Assembly (NCBI GenBank): GCA_950295325.1
Contig: OX485804.1
Span: 22,876,001 to 22,940,000, forward strand
Reading direction: 5' to 3'
Origin: Polytrichum commune
Taxonomy: Eukaryota > Streptophyta > Polytrichopsida > Polytrichales > Polytrichaceae
DNA length: 64,000 nucleotides
The stretch's first letter is position 1. Each line of letters begins with the position of its first letter. This document shows positions 36,225 to 48,612 of this stretch, piece by piece. The translations under genes were made by a program, and so were the position numbers. Under the pieces are notes generated by a model, which was given only the letters and a program-made list of their open reading frames with translations, was not told the DNA's origin and did no database searches.

Positions 36225-36620
36225 TGAAAACCAATGTTGGTATGGTGTATATAGGTGAATGCACGGTTTCAATAATCAACACCAATAATGGCATCAAATA
36301 ACCTACCCTTGAATATTAGAATTGTAATACTAGTCAATATTGATATTTGGTGGGTATATCAGGGTGATAGGGAATTTGTATACATGAGTTGTTATTTGGG
36401 TCAGCATTGTTTTAAACCATATTCTTACTAGGGTGGTTTTGTCTAGGTACGAAGGTCCGTGCATGGTATACAGACCCAAGTGGTATTGAAAACAAAAAAC
36501 ATGGGCAAATACTTATAAATGCTTGTGTAAACGTAAATGGGAAACTCTCATTATAGATACTCGATGGTATTATCAAAAGACAACAATAGGCCAACATTGA
36601 TACCTATGTAGAGCTTGGGT
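36225..36620 (+). repeat. Dispersed repeat family E, copy 3
   Basis: Landmarks are 'ACCAATGTTGGTATGG', TATATAGGTGAATGCACGGT, 'ATCAAATAACCTACC' and 'GCATGGTATACAGACCCAA', collinear with copies at 8990 and 23145. Confidence 0.7.
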
Positions 36621-37599
36621 GGCTATTTAATGCCGAATTGACACTTAAATCAGGGTGAAAATCATTGTTTTTGTCTAGCGAGGTTAAATTATTACAATCA
36701 ACAATAAACACTTACAGGGTCAAATTTTTACTGCATCCATGATGGTAGGTGTTGGAAAATGAAATCTCGACAAGAACAAATTACCACATATGAACGTGCC
36801 TCTCATCCATCCAACATTACCAGAAACGTGCTCCCATGTAGGTTTGTGGTTGATTCATCTAGAAAACAACAACAAATAGACCAATTTGGGGTCTATGAAA
36901 TTAATTTGATGTCAAATCAACTTAAAAACACTAACCTCTAGGTTGCATATTGTTCCAGAGCTTTTATGTTGGATGAATGAGAGGTATGCTCATATGCGAC
37001 AATTCCTTCTCACTTGAAAACCCTTCCTCTCTCCTTTTCTTCTTTATAGTAAAGGTAAAAAAAACCCAACTCAATACATATAATAAGGGTCAATTGCAAA
37101 CTATTTCAAAGGGGGATGAAACCGTGGGTTTGACCCTTCTTTGTGAAAACTTTCTATAAAGAGCTTGTGAGCTTGTTGTATGTCAGAGTTATGAAAGTTG
37201 GGTGAACTTTTGGGACCTTCTCTTTCCATATCTGAAACTTTAAGAGAATTTTAGGATCTCAAATAGGGTATGCACATAGGACCCGTTGACCTAAATCCCA
37301 AATCACTTTTTACAACGCCAACTTGGCTTGGCCCACCCATCCTAATAAGACAAGCTAGAAAGTTGATCTTTAATAGCTCGACACCATTGTTTTGTGTATG
37401 GTAATTTAAGCATTAAGAAAACTTGTCCTACTTTGTGTTAATCCTCATAAGCTCAAGGTTTGGGACTAAACCCATGTTTTCATCTCCTTTACGTTACAAA
37501 CAGCCCTTTTACAAAGAACTCAAATAGGAAAGTTTAGAAAAGTATAAGGTCTTCACAACGACACACTCCTCGCCCCCGTTGAATGAAATCTTCTAATTT
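36621..37599. other. Spacer upstream of the RING gene
   Basis: AT-rich sequence with no recognised feature. Composition changes near 37560, where GC and CT-rich leader-like sequence begins. Confidence 0.35.
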
Positions 37600-38694
37600 A
37601 GGAGATTCGATGCTCTCCGCGTCTAACATCTACCAAATACGAAGATTCTTGATGTCTTTTCTTTCACTTTCTCGTTCTCTCTGTGTGCCTTTCTGTCTCT
37701 CTCGCGAGCCTCGTTTGTTCTCTTCTTCTCCTCAGTCCGGGCTCTGCAAACTGCGACATCGTCGAGAGTGTGGAGCACGGATTTGGAGAGGCGGAGGATG
37801 TTGAGAAACATCTAAGAAACAATTTTTAGCGATTTCTGGCGCTCTGTCTCGGTGTTATATTGTTGAGTGGGAGAGGCTCCGGAACCGACGCCGGGAGGGC
37901 GAGCAACCGAGGGTTTTCGGTAAAGACAAGGACCTTCTTTCTGAGCTTCGTTGTTCTTGTCAATTGGAGAAGAGTCTCAGAGAGTGTGTGTGTGTGTGTG
38001 TGGATGAGGTTTCCATTTTGGCTGTGCGTTGATCTATGAACCGTACACGGTGGTCATACAGCCGTGTAGGAAAGAAAGGTTGCGGGGTCTGACGAAGTCG
38101 TATGCGCGATGAGGAGCGTGTTAGGTCTCCTTCGGTCGCTGCGGCTTCCCTTGGTGTGTGGAATTTTCGGGTGGTGGTACGTACGTACGTATGTGTGTCT
38201 GTATGTATATACGCATGTGTGTCAATCTGTATGGATGGGTGGATGGATGGATGGTGCAAGGAGTGAGTGGTGATGTTGTCTGTAGAGATGTGTTTGCGGG
38301 TAGAATTCGGTGTTTGTAAATGTGGAAGGGCGACCGGAGAGTAATGAGAATTGAGCTTTACCATGTCTTGTGCCTCTTACTTGCATCCTAGCGATGCTGT
38401 TCATGCATTTCTATGGAAGTCATAGGAACCCTACCTTAACCGACAAAATACAGCAATGCGGTTGGAATTGGTCGGTGAAATGCCTTTCCCTCGTTTCCTC
38501 TAATTGCAAAATGGGAGTAATTTGAGCAGAAGTGTACTGGAATTTTGGAGTAAGGCCTCTGGATGTTCTTTGGACTTGCTGTGTATAGACAGATGACTAG
38601 GTCGTTATTTTGATGATCTGCGATCTGAACAAGAATGAGGTGGCGGTTTTGGGATAATCAGAGTGAACTTTTTGTCTTGTTCAGCTCACAGAGA
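37600..38694 (+). promoter_or_regulatory. Promoter and long 5' leader of the RING-H2 gene, microsatellite-rich
   Basis: CT-rich leader-like sequence (37650-37730) suggests the transcript begins near here. A possible donor (TCG|GTAAAG, about 37918) and an acceptor (TTGTTCAG, about 38684) just before the start codon suggest a 5' UTR intron. Three simple-sequence tracts lie inside: (GT)n at about 37987-38003, GTAC/GTAT repeats at 38178-38215, and GGAT repeats at 38230-38253. The exact transcription start cannot be fixed. Confidence 0.45.
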
Positions 38695-41600
38695 ATGATG
38701 AGCAACAAAGGTGAGAAAGGGAATTCGGAGGCTACAATCATGGAAAAGAAAGAAGAAAGGACTGGGGAACGCACGGTAGCAACAACTGTTGTGATGAGTG
38801 ACAAGGAGAATGATCAACAGGAGAGTGCATGTATGGGTATGGGGAGCGATGTCAAGAACAGTGTGGAGAAGAATGTGGACAGCAATGCTGTGAGTAATAC
38901 TGAGAACACTACTGTGAACAACGCTGAGAACAATGCCGAGAACAATGTCGAGAATAACCCTGAGAGCGATGAATTACCAGAGCAGGTTGCAAGCACAGCA
39001 GGAAGGATACCATTCACAAGCCTCAGTCAAGTTGATGCAGATATGGCTTTGGCTCGAGCCCTTCAGGAGCAGGTATGTATCATCCATTGGAGAGTTTCCA
39101 AGATATGTCGCTACAAGGAGAATGTCTAGAGGCTATCTTGCAGTTCCTTAAGTGAACACGGGTGTGATATGGTATGTTGCTGAAGTCAATGCAGGCTTCT
39201 GGGAGCATTAGCAGTATCTGCAAAACTGCGAGATTTTTTTCAGCTTCCTTTGTTGGGTTTGTGGGTAGGACTTGGGTTTAGAGACGCATGTTACAAAGCA
39301 CATGAGTATGCCAAGGTTCTGGATATCGTGCCATCTTGTCTGACATGTGAGCATGTCACGATCAAGAGTTGACTTGGTTGTCAGACATAGTATGATACTA
39401 TCTTATATACCAGCTAAGTCATCTGTGAGGATTGACAAAATATACTAGGCTTGAGAAAACATAATGCTATGTAATGAAGGGAATGAGCTAACGAGGCACT
39501 TCTCTTTCATTATGAGCTGGATTAATGAGTCTGTAATAGAAAGTGGTTGTTAAGGGCTTCAAAACAATGCTGCACTTCTCTAAAATTTATACGAGTTGCA
39601 ATTTATTGCAGGAGAGAGCCTACATGTTATTACGAATGGGAGCTGATGGTAGTGAGTTTGATAGCTCAGAAAGTAACTCAGGTAGGTTTGAATATGAAGG
39701 GGCCCTGCGTGAGGTTGTAGGTGATGAGGAGGAGTCAGATGATGCAGAAGATGAAGACAATGAAGAAGATGAAGAGGAAGGAGCCAGTGAAGAAGATGAG
39801 GAAGTAGTATTTGATGGTCAAGGGACTGGCAGTGAAGAGCAACTAGATGGAGCTCTTTTTGATAGTGATGAGGCATTTGCGCGGGCACTCCAGGACAAAG
39901 ATGACCGTGATACTTTGGCACGGCTTATGGCACAGGCTGGTATTCATGATTGTAAGTTCTTATTGTGTCTTGGTGGAATTTTCTCTTACTCATTGTTTGA
40001 TATATGTTTATTACACAGAAGATGTGTTCTCCACATACCTGCAATGATGTGCTGCTCATGGATGTGTAGTTATTGTAGTGCATTGCAAAAGTTAGAATTG
40101 ATGTAAAGTGTCTGCTGTTTCTGATGCAGTTGAAGGGGAATATGAAACAGACAGTAATGATTCTCAGGTATGAAGATCAGCTGAATCTGTAACACAAGGG
40201 CGTCCATTGCTATTGTACAGTGCAATTTTTTTGTAGTGGACATTTTCATGTGGAAATGGAGATGGCAATTCGTCAGCTTGGACACCTTTTGTATACAATG
40301 CACTTCAATGCTTAATTTGTGGTCTGGTTGATGGCATTGAGTTGCAGGACATGTGGCAGGATGTGGATCCAGACAACATGTCTTATGAGGTTAGATTTTA
40401 CTAACCATGTGCTTGCAGGATTTAGATGTCAAGGCATCTTGAAATGTTCGAGTCATTGTGTGCTAATGTGCCATCCGATTATGCAGGAGTTGATTGCTCT
40501 TGGAGAGGCAGTGGGAACAGAGAGCAGAGGTCTTTCTACTGAAGCAATTGCTGCACTTCCACGCTTCAACTATGCTCTTGATTCTAAAGACGACTCCACC
40601 AGTGCAGAGCAGTAAGATTACTCATTTAGGTTTTCAAACCTATTTAAATGGATTCATTTATCTCAAATTATACTGCAGAAATGTATCAAGCATAATGGGT
40701 AAATTGTTTACTGAGTGCTTGGCAGGCATTACTACTATAGAATGTGTTCTTTGTGGTGCTCTTTCATTGATAGCTTAGGGTAAAAGTCATCTCTATATTA
40801 GTCTGAAAAGCTCGAGTTGTCAAGAGCCTCTTTGGGCAAATAAAGTTTATACCTCTCTAGCTTATATAGATCCTCTGTTGTGGATCCTTGTTGCAAGCAT
40901 TTTATATAGTGATAAACACTAAACTTAGTATATAAACCTAGTACCTAAACCTAGTATTTCAAGAGTAATGTCTAACATGAGTTTGGTTTTGTTCCAGGTG
41001 TGTAGTTTGTAGGATTGAGTATGAAGATGGAGATCCAATGCTGTCTCTTCCTTGCAAACACCAGTATCACTCTGAATGCATTGAGCAATGGCTGCACATA
41101 AATAAGGTACACAGTTTCTGACATAGTTGCCTTCTGCTTATGTTCTTATGTTTAGTGCTTGGCATTCTTGTTTACTGATGGGGGTAGCACATTTCCCTAG
41201 TTTCTCTCTCCAACTTGACTTCTTTAGGAGTCATATGCCCTCATAACACCTAAATGTGCTGAAACCATGATTAGAGGGACATTAATGCTCAATGTTTAAG
41301 AGGTCCGCTTTGGGCCTCACAAATTACGATAATGAAAAGTTGATGGTAAGCGCATGCATATGCCAAGCTCCGCTTTTGGAGGATTGATCTATACCAAGTG
41401 TGAAAATGGAAATACACACACTAATATATCTACTTCTAACTTTCTACTGTATATGCTCTATTGGTTCATAATGAGCATATTTCACCTTCTTTTAGATGAG
41501 GTTGAATAAAATTGAACCTAGGGTTTAAGGAGAAAGTTATGAACCATGTGGACTATGTATAAGAGGTTATTATCTTCAGTCAGTTTCATCTTATACAACT

Positions 41601-41841
41601 CCATTAATTAACTTATATATATTTTAACATGTATTATTCTCATATTAGATCTTTTCTTGTCCACAAAACATTCAAGCCTTTGGCTAGTCATATTTTCTTG
41701 GCTGGTCTAATAGATGAAAAGTGCCCATCTGCCATGAACTAGGGCATCATCAATTTCTTGTGTTATTCTCTGCAGGTCTGTCCAGTGTGCAGTGCTGAAG
41801 TGTGCCCCTCTGGATCAAGCAATTCAGAAAATAAGAGGTAA
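38695..41841 (+). CDS. RING-H2 E3 ubiquitin ligase, BIG BROTHER-like
   Basis: The gene has seven exons, about 365 residues: 38695-39072, 39612-39951, 40130-40167, 40348-40389, 40487-40611, 40998-41106 and 41776-41841. All introns are GT-AG with matching phase. The N-terminal third is charged and low in complexity, with an Asn/Glu repeat at about residues 65-90 (NNAENNAENNVENNPES). Residues about 155-190 are a long acidic tract. The C-terminus carries a complete C3H2C3 RING-H2: C309, C312, C327, H329, H332, C335, C346, C349, with a WLHINK element before the last cysteine pair. That spacing and sequence match plant BIG BROTHER/BIG BROTHER-related ligases, which limit organ growth in flowering plants. 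Here ligase activity is well supported, but the growth role is not. ATG 38695 is chosen because upstream in-frame sequence precedes a likely splice acceptor. Confidence 0.92.
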
Positions 41842-42805
41842 AAGAAGATGTACGATGTCTCAATCATCAAGACTAACTTCAGCTGAAGATCAAGCCCTCC
41901 AGCCCTGGAACTACCTGTTGTAGCCTCGTTGGAATAAGAAACGAAGAAATTTAGGGACTTTGAAGGTCTACCTGGATGCTTTGGAGATCATTGTCTCCTG
42001 TTACTTCTTGTTTGTGTTGTTTTGTATACATAATTTAAAACTTCTTGTGATTATCATGAAACATTGGCTTTGCTTTGTGCCTTCTGCTGTAGATATTCTG
42101 CTACTGGACTGGTCACATTGTTTACCTGCGAAATGCGTGCTCAACTCTATTTTATCGCAAACCACCCAAATATTTTTGTGTATATGTAAACTCATCTTAA
42201 CTATACAACCATTTATATAAGTAGACAGTAAGTGGGGTCCTAGATGTAAAATATAGAATTATGGGTCGGAAAATAGGTTGGGGAAATTCGCGTAACTGAA
42301 ACTGGTCATCTAAAATGAGTACGTAGCTGTGATGGGTATGTATGTGTTGTATGCGTTTACTTAATCGAGTGGCAATGCATCGATTTACGATAAAATCTTG
42401 CAAATCACAGGATGGAACATGAGGTAGAGTTTTGCTGCATCAAATTGAAGGGGTCAGTAAAGCTTAGACACCCTTGCCCAAGAACAAACTAATCAATTGG
42501 ACACCTATATTTGAGTGGTGTGGTTGGGTGTGGATCTATGAATGGACACCAAAGTACATGTGGTTAAAAGGATACTCATTTGAGAGGTATGCTGTCTGTC
42601 AGATTCTTGTAGCAAGTCATTCCAAAACCATAAATGTCAGACTGTGTGTCTAAATATCAGAAACTCTGGCACTCTTCATCTCCTTCCAAGTACAAAGAAC
42701 CTCATGCGATCTCCAAAAGCACATGCGGACCATATTGCATGAGCATTCAAAGTTGGCAGTATAAGCACTAACTGCACCCATTTGTGTCGTTTAATTTAAT
42801 TTTGA
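41842..42805 (+). other. RING gene 3' UTR and spacer
   Basis: The first 350 bp or so are likely 3' UTR (gene-like composition to about 42220). No other gene is recognised before the kinase fragment. Confidence 0.4.
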
Positions 42806-43015
42806 TAACAACGTTGGCAGTTTTCAGACCTCTATGAGTGATGCCATGGGCGTGCAAGGCTTTCATCCCTATCGCAATTCGCGCAATCACAAGCAAGCTC
42901 TTGGCATCATGGAAAGGCTTCTAGCCTTTAAACATGATACTGTGCATGGACTCATCTATGAGGGTGTGCAAATTATCATAACATAGGTCCATGAGAAGGG
43001 CATGTGAACCATCAC
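42806..43015 (-). pseudogene. Protein kinase catalytic-loop fragment
   Basis: The minus strand encodes a recognisable kinase core in one frame: ALLMDLCYDNLHTLIDES, then an in-frame TAG (42921-42923), then SLLVIARIAIGMKALHAHGI and THRGLKTANVV. The pattern I-A-x-G-M-x-x-L-H followed by H-R-x-L-K-x-x-N is the start of the catalytic loop, but the catalytic aspartate is replaced by glycine (HRGLK, 42813-42836). ATP-binding and activation segments are missing. It is a dead fragment, probably of a plant serine/threonine kinase. Confidence 0.75.
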
Positions 43016-43261
43016 TTTAGCGAACATTCTCTGGGCATTGGCGCTGAGGAGAAGCTCACTGTGGAGCCTTGAACACTTTCAACACCCATTGAATTCAACC
43101 TTAGAGCCCAAATTTCAAGCCTCTCTCTCTCTCTCCTAAATTTTTACTTTAGCATAAATGAATCCACCCACTAATGAAAAAGAAGCCTAACATAATTCAT
43201 TGCTCTAGGGTTAGGTAAAATCTACCTAACAAACGTCCACCATAGATCCGGTTTTGTGAAT

Positions 43262-44330
43262 CTACAGTCAAGGGTACTTACCTAATCCTATAATAAGTAA
43301 AAGGGAAACCATGAGAGCCCTCTCTCCCATTAAGTAACATCGTTTGTTTACCCTAAGTAACCCTTCAGATTAGGATAAGTAGTGAGGACGAAGTGAAGGT
43401 GGAAGGAGTGTGTAACCTACCACAAAGCTCAGTCTCACGAGGTTCAAATGGCTAAAGGGTAAGTAGAACACTTGATGGCAGTATGTGTATTCGGTGATAC
43501 AAAATATATGATTATGTTGTACATGATTGTGTGACATAGATAACAATTGGGTTTTGCTGTTATCCACCTCGTGTATGTTATTAACCCTCTTCGTGGATTT
43601 GGTTGGTGGCATGGGCACAAGTGAGGCAAACCCTTCACAAATTTGACGACACTCTTAAGTTTTGTATTTCGTCTTTCCTCAAATATAGTGTGTGTATGAG
43701 GCTTAGATATTCTTCTATGATATTTTGGAATACAAAGCATTTTAGTTTAAGATAGACTTTTGAGGCTATTTTTGAGTATGTATTGTACACGATTTTGAAC
43801 TTGACAATGTAAAACTATTGCTACAATGTAAACTATCTATGCATCTATGGACAAGGATTGTTACCTAATCCTATATTAAGTGAAAAGACATAAGAACCCT
43901 CTTTTAAAGGTTAAGCCGCAGTTGATATTTACCCTAAGTAACTTTTGAGATTAGTGTAAGTTGTGCGGACTTGTGGGAGGTGTATGCTACTTGCCTCAAT
44001 TTTCAATCACACAAGGTTCAAATGGCTAAGGAACATGTAGAATACTCATTGGTAGTTTGGGTATTCAATGATACAAAATGTATGATTATGCCGTACTTGA
44101 TTGTGTGACATAGATAACAATTGGGTTATGTTGTTATTCACCTCGTGTACGTTACTAACCCTCTCTTTGGATTTGGTTGGTGGCATGGGCACAAATGAGG
44201 CAGACCCTTCACAACTTTGATGGCTTTCTTAGGTTTTGTATACCATCTTCTTTCAAAAATATGGTGTGTACAATGTTTAGGTATTCTACAAAACAATGTG
44301 GAATACAAGGCACTGTTGAGTTGTGATTGA
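43262..44330 (+). repeat. About 600-bp diverged tandem duplication
   Basis: Unit 1 (43262-43740) and unit 2 (43858-44330) share 'TACCTAATCCTATA', 'GAGGTTCAAATGGCTAA'-like, GTGTGACATAGATAACAATT, 'ATTTGGTTGGTGGCATGGGC' and 'TTTTGTAT' in the same order. Both end shortly after a TGGAATACAA(A/G)GCA motif. No coding function is recognised. Confidence 0.85.
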
Positions 44331-46228
44331 ACCTTGAAGTGCATTTTGCACATGTCTTAAAATGCCTTTTTGAGTTTGATTGTGCACATATTGGATATGG
44401 AATGCAACACATTGTTTAAGGGTACAAATGTTACAACCTTAGTAGTTTGATGCTCAAAGGTTTAACTTTGTTAGATACATACCAAGATGAGATAGTGGCA
44501 AAAGTATAGAGATAGCTATGCAGTGTGATATGCCCATGAGGGATGGTCCCACCCACCCTCCCGGATTTTGAAAAGTACATAGATATGTAGAAAGAACTAT
44601 GCTTGAATGCAAGCATAGATCTACTCAAGAAATCTCTCTGTCGTTTAATTTTTAATTTTTAAGATATTCCCTTCCCGAATCTCACATAGATAGGTTTGAA
44701 CAAATATGTTGGTGGTTGGGAACTCGTAGGAATCTCAAGAAGATTAATCAAGAAAATCAAGTTCTCAACATCTACAAGACCATTCCGTGAAGACCCATTA
44801 TAGCTTGAATAAGTTGTTTGAATATTACTTGAAGTCTAGAGAAGGGTCCATGATATAGGCTACACAAGTTAGATTATGTAACCCCAACAATGTCTCTACT
44901 TTCCGAATGAACTTGTTCTCACCCCTAAACTCCACTTAGAGGTCAAGATCCATTTGAAATACATATTGTAAGGATAAGTGCACATTGTGATTGGAGTCAT
45001 TGCAATGCCATTCACTTGTCTTCTCATGATGCGTTTTTCTTTTCTTTGGGTGTATGTAGATGATATAGATATGGGCTTTTGGTATGCAGTATATTTTCAT
45101 TGTTTGAACATTCTAGCCAAATATCGGCCAAACACACATGTGAGTAAATCAATAATTCAATCAAGTGACTTGTGTTTCCACTTGAATTGCTCATTTTGTG
45201 AGTTGGGTGTGCTAAATCACAAACCCATTAATTTTGCACAAAATGAAGTGTCGTATGTGATATGAAATGTTATTCCCACATGAAGTCTAAGTGGACATCA
45301 TAAGCAACACATTTAAGAGTTGATCATTCCAAATTTTCTAATATTTCAAGGGTTCTAGGTGGTGAATTTGTGACAAATACAATGGTTGAGGATAAGAAGC
45401 ACATAAGAATGTGTGAGTTACATAGTTGATGGTATTTAATGTCACTTATTAGGGTTATGCAACTTGATAACTCTTTGTAATATAATTTGTTTCTTGCAAA
45501 CTGAAAACAAATACATAACATAAGTGGTTTGAACAATATAGAACATAAAGGAGGAAAAATCCAAGGAGTGCGTAAGACATGCATAAGGTAGGAAGGAAGG
45601 AAGGGAGAGAATCTAGGAGGAGAATTACAAAGGAAGGATGAGGAGGACATGAAGAAATGAATGATGGGAGGAAAGGAGGGAAGGTGAATTTTATTTGTCT
45701 TTGTTAGACTATATGCAACCATCTTTCCAATGATGTGGCACTTTTATAGAATTTTCTTCCTCTAAATATTTAAAGCATATTGTTAGGAGGGATCCACAAT
45801 AGGAAGCAACATAGAAAATAAGTTTGAAATAGGTAATACTAATGTAGTGTGGCCCACTATTCATCGTCAACCTCATGTAATCTTGCAATTATGGGGTGAT
45901 ATTGCGTAGCCAAATGAGATGGCATGGGATACTTGCTGTTCTGATTTTTGTAGTCATGGATAGGGCATAGACACCACTCTAATTAAAATTGCACATCAAT
46001 TTCAATGCCACATTAAATTGGATATACCTTAAGTAATTTGGGGAAACCTATAGCACGAGAATGCTCATCTCGATAATGAATCATGATAGTCATATGAACT
46101 CCAAAAATTATGAGGCAACATAATATCATTCAACCATTTGGATCAAGTCACTTGAACTTGGAATAGAGTAATTGTATAATGTGGACCTGCAAGGTAATAT
46201 TTAGTTAGTGTTCAGACATGTAGGCCGA
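44331..46228. other. Gene-free AT-rich stretch
   Basis: It holds a purine-rich GGAAGGAAGG-type tract at about 45540-45690. Open frames here show no domain. No gene is supported. Confidence 0.4.
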
Positions 46229-46427
46229 CACTTGGAAATTTGAGTGGAGTTATATTCCCGCCACTATCTTAGAAAGTACTGTTCATCTTGACACTATTCA
46301 TTGGAAACATTGTTCTTGCAACCCTAAATCACTATTCATACTATTCATATTGGCAATACTTCACTATACTTCACTATTCATACTTGTGTCAATATCTTTT
46401 CAATATCTAAGTTGCTTCCCATGGAAG
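46229..46427 (+). repeat. Dispersed repeat family H, copy 2
   Basis: It is rich in CACTATTCATA/ACTATTCAT units ('AATCACTATTCATACTATTC'), then 'TTGTGTCAATATCTT' and 'GTTGCTTCCCATGG'. It is collinear with 17820-18020. Confidence 0.6.
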
Positions 46428-46521
46428 TCAGACAGGGAGGCCCTTGTCAAATGCAAAATAAATAAATCTAACTCATCCACATGGCTGAGAAATGTTATGA
46501 AAAGACTATGGGCACAATGTG

Positions 46522-47066
46522 GATTTGCTAATCATCTCACACTATTGAGTGCTTATAGTGAGATGATTAGCAAAACAATAGTGGATGATTTGCTAATCAT
46601 CTCACACTATTGAGTGCTTATAATGAGATGATTAGCAAAACAATAATGAATGATTTGCTAATCATCTCACACTACTGAATGCTTATAGTGAGATGATTAG
46701 CAAAACAATAGTGGATGATTTGCTAATCATCTCACATTATTGAGTGCTTATAGTGAGATGATTAGCAAAACAATAGTGGATGATTTGCTAATCATCTCAC
46801 GGTATTGAGTGCTTATAGTGAGATGATTAGCAAAACAATAGTGGATGATCTGCTAATCATCTCACATTATTGAGTACTTATAGTGAGATGATTAGCAAAA
46901 CAATAGTGGATGATTTGCTAATCATCTCACACTATTGAGTGCTTATAGTGAGATGATTATCAAAACAATAATGGATGATTTGTTAATCATCTCACACTAT
47001 TGAGTGCTTATAGTGAGATGATTAGCAAAATAATAGTGGATGATTTGCTAATCATCTCACACTATC
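46522..47066. repeat. 65-bp hairpin satellite, eight full units plus a partial
   Basis: Unit starts are at 46522, 46587, 46652, 46717, 46782, 46847, 46912, 46977 and 47042, an exact 65-bp period with only scattered substitutions. Each unit contains a perfect 16-bp inverted repeat, TTGCTAATCATCTCAC and GTGAGATGATTAGCAA, separated by 17 nt (a region around GAGTGCTTATA). CAATAGTG after the right arm can also pair with CACTATTG inside the loop. The array ends 469 bp before the PSBX start codon. Confidence 0.97.
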
Positions 47067-47245
47067 ATCAATGTGGACTTTGCTTATATCTTACAAGAAG
47101 AAATGGGTGCAGGGATAAAAGTAACTGAATTAGGCACGCCTACCTTACCTTAGCGCCATAGGCCGCCAAAGCAAGTCCTCCTGAAAGAGGATTTGGCGTC
47201 TCCATATCTAGGCCTTGCGTAGATCTTGGACGCGGCTCAATCCGC

Positions 47246-47380
47246 CTTATCGCCAGTGGGCGGACTGGACGCCGTCCTGCCTTCCATTGGCCTACTTCGC
47301 CCGCAGGATCACTCACATCTCCACCGTCCGTTTACCCGATCCGACGACCCAGCGAGCCCACAGCGGGCCCGCGCCTTATC
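47246..47380 (+). promoter_or_regulatory. PSBX proximal promoter with two I-box (GATAAG) cores
   Basis: CTTATC, the complement of the GATAAG I-box core common in light-regulated plant promoters, occurs at 47246-47251 and 47375-47380. This lies in a GC-rich, CT-rich block between the hairpin array and the PSBX start. The motif is short, so a role is plausible but unproven. Confidence 0.4.
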
Positions 47381-47534
47381 TTCCCCTATGGGCTTCACAA
47401 AACTACGCCCGCGTCGCGAACCTGCGAGCCCACATTGCGAACACAGCGCTTCTTCGTTTCATTTGCTTCGTTTAGGAGCAAGAATTCGGTGCAACGCAGA
47501 AACTCATCAACGAGGCAACAGCACGTCGATCGAA

Positions 47535-48285
47535 ATGGCTTGCGCTACGGTTGCCAGCGTGAGCGTTGCCGCCCTGGCACCTGCGCAGGTGTGGGAGGCC
47601 AAGTCTCTCTCTCGCCAGGGCCTCGCTTTGGCTGCCCCTGGAGCCAAGAAGATGGTCGCCAACAGGAGCAGGATCGTCATGAGGTATGTGTTTATCAATG
47701 GATTCTCAATTCACCATTACTAATTTGCAATTCGATCCGGGGAGCAAGGCGGTTTGCTCTTTTTCTCTTTTCTTAATGCGCCATATGATCATTCATCTAT
47801 GCATTTAAGAAGGAGGTATTTTCATCATTTTTACTTCAGGCGCCATTTGATCATTTAAATATGCATTCGAGAACAAGGGGGTTTTCTTTTTGTTTCTTAA
47901 GGCGCATGTGATCTTTCAAATGTGCATTCAAGAACGAGGTTAGGTGGCTCCGCTGGTTTGTACTTACAGTTTGGATATACCACCTTAGGGATCCGATGTT
48001 GAAATGCGCTGAGTGATTGAGATTATTAAAATTTGGAAAATGTGTGTGTGTGTGTGCGCGCTCTGCAGCGCCGCTCCACAAGGCGAGAACAAGGTTGCCA
48101 GCCTTACCGGAGTTGCATTGTTGGCTGCTGCCGTGATCCCAGAAATTGCTGAAGCTGCGCAACCAGGCGTCTCTCCGTCTTTGAAGAACTTGCTTCTTAG
48201 TGTGGTCGCGGGAGGCACCGTCCTCACCGCTATTGCTGTGGCTATCGCGGGATTTGCCACCTTCGACCCTGTTAAGAGGAAGTAG
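47535..48285 (+). CDS. PSBX: Photosystem II subunit X (PsbX), nuclear-encoded precursor
   Basis: The gene has two exons, 47535-47683 and 48069-48285, joined in phase to give 121 residues. Residues 1 to about 50 form a serine/alanine/arginine-rich chloroplast transit peptide ([20 protein letters not shown]). Residues 60-79 are a hydrophobic thylakoid-transfer stretch ending in an A-x-A-like site (AEA). The mature part is about 42 residues (from A80): [13 protein letters not shown], one transmembrane helix ([19 protein letters not shown]), then FDPVKRK. This matches plant PsbX, a small one-helix thylakoid protein near cytochrome b559 and the quinone-exchange region. The intron is 385 bp with GT-AG ends. 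Two extra tandem copies of the terminal exon and 3' UTR follow immediately. Confidence 0.96.
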
Positions 48286-48612
48286 ATTCTTAAGCTTTCA
48301 TGTACAATTTGGTTATCATCCGTCGACTCAATTCTCTTCAATTTAGTTCTTCAACATTTTTTAATTTGCAATCTCAATGGCTTTTTCCGATTGCCAGCTG
48401 TCTTACAGTCCAATGAATGGATCACATTAGCTAGTGAACTTTGCCCACAACGAAATCCATTTTCAACTATAAAGGCGCTCCTGTACTATCGTGGAAATTG
48501 AAATGTCTGTCCACTTGAAGGATTGGAGCTTTATGCTTCACTGGGAGATGGAACATGCCATAATGCTTTTCACATCCTAGTAACAATTTCTAGGCACAAG
48601 TAGAAAATACTT
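48226..48612 (+). repeat. PSBX 3'-end tandem repeat, unit 1 (functional)
   Basis: The unit begins inside the last PSBX exon at ACCGCTATTGCTGTGGCTAT and runs through the stop codon and 3' UTR to CACAAGTAGAAAATACTT. It is 387 bp long and is the template of the two following copies. Confidence 0.85.

Noticed and set aside
37960-38364. 134-aa minus-strand open frame before the RING gene
   Set aside because: It reads through three microsatellites and gives TH-rich nonsense sequence.
46522-47066. CRISPR-like reading of the regular 65-bp array
   Set aside because: The whole unit repeats, with no unique spacers, and the host is a plant.
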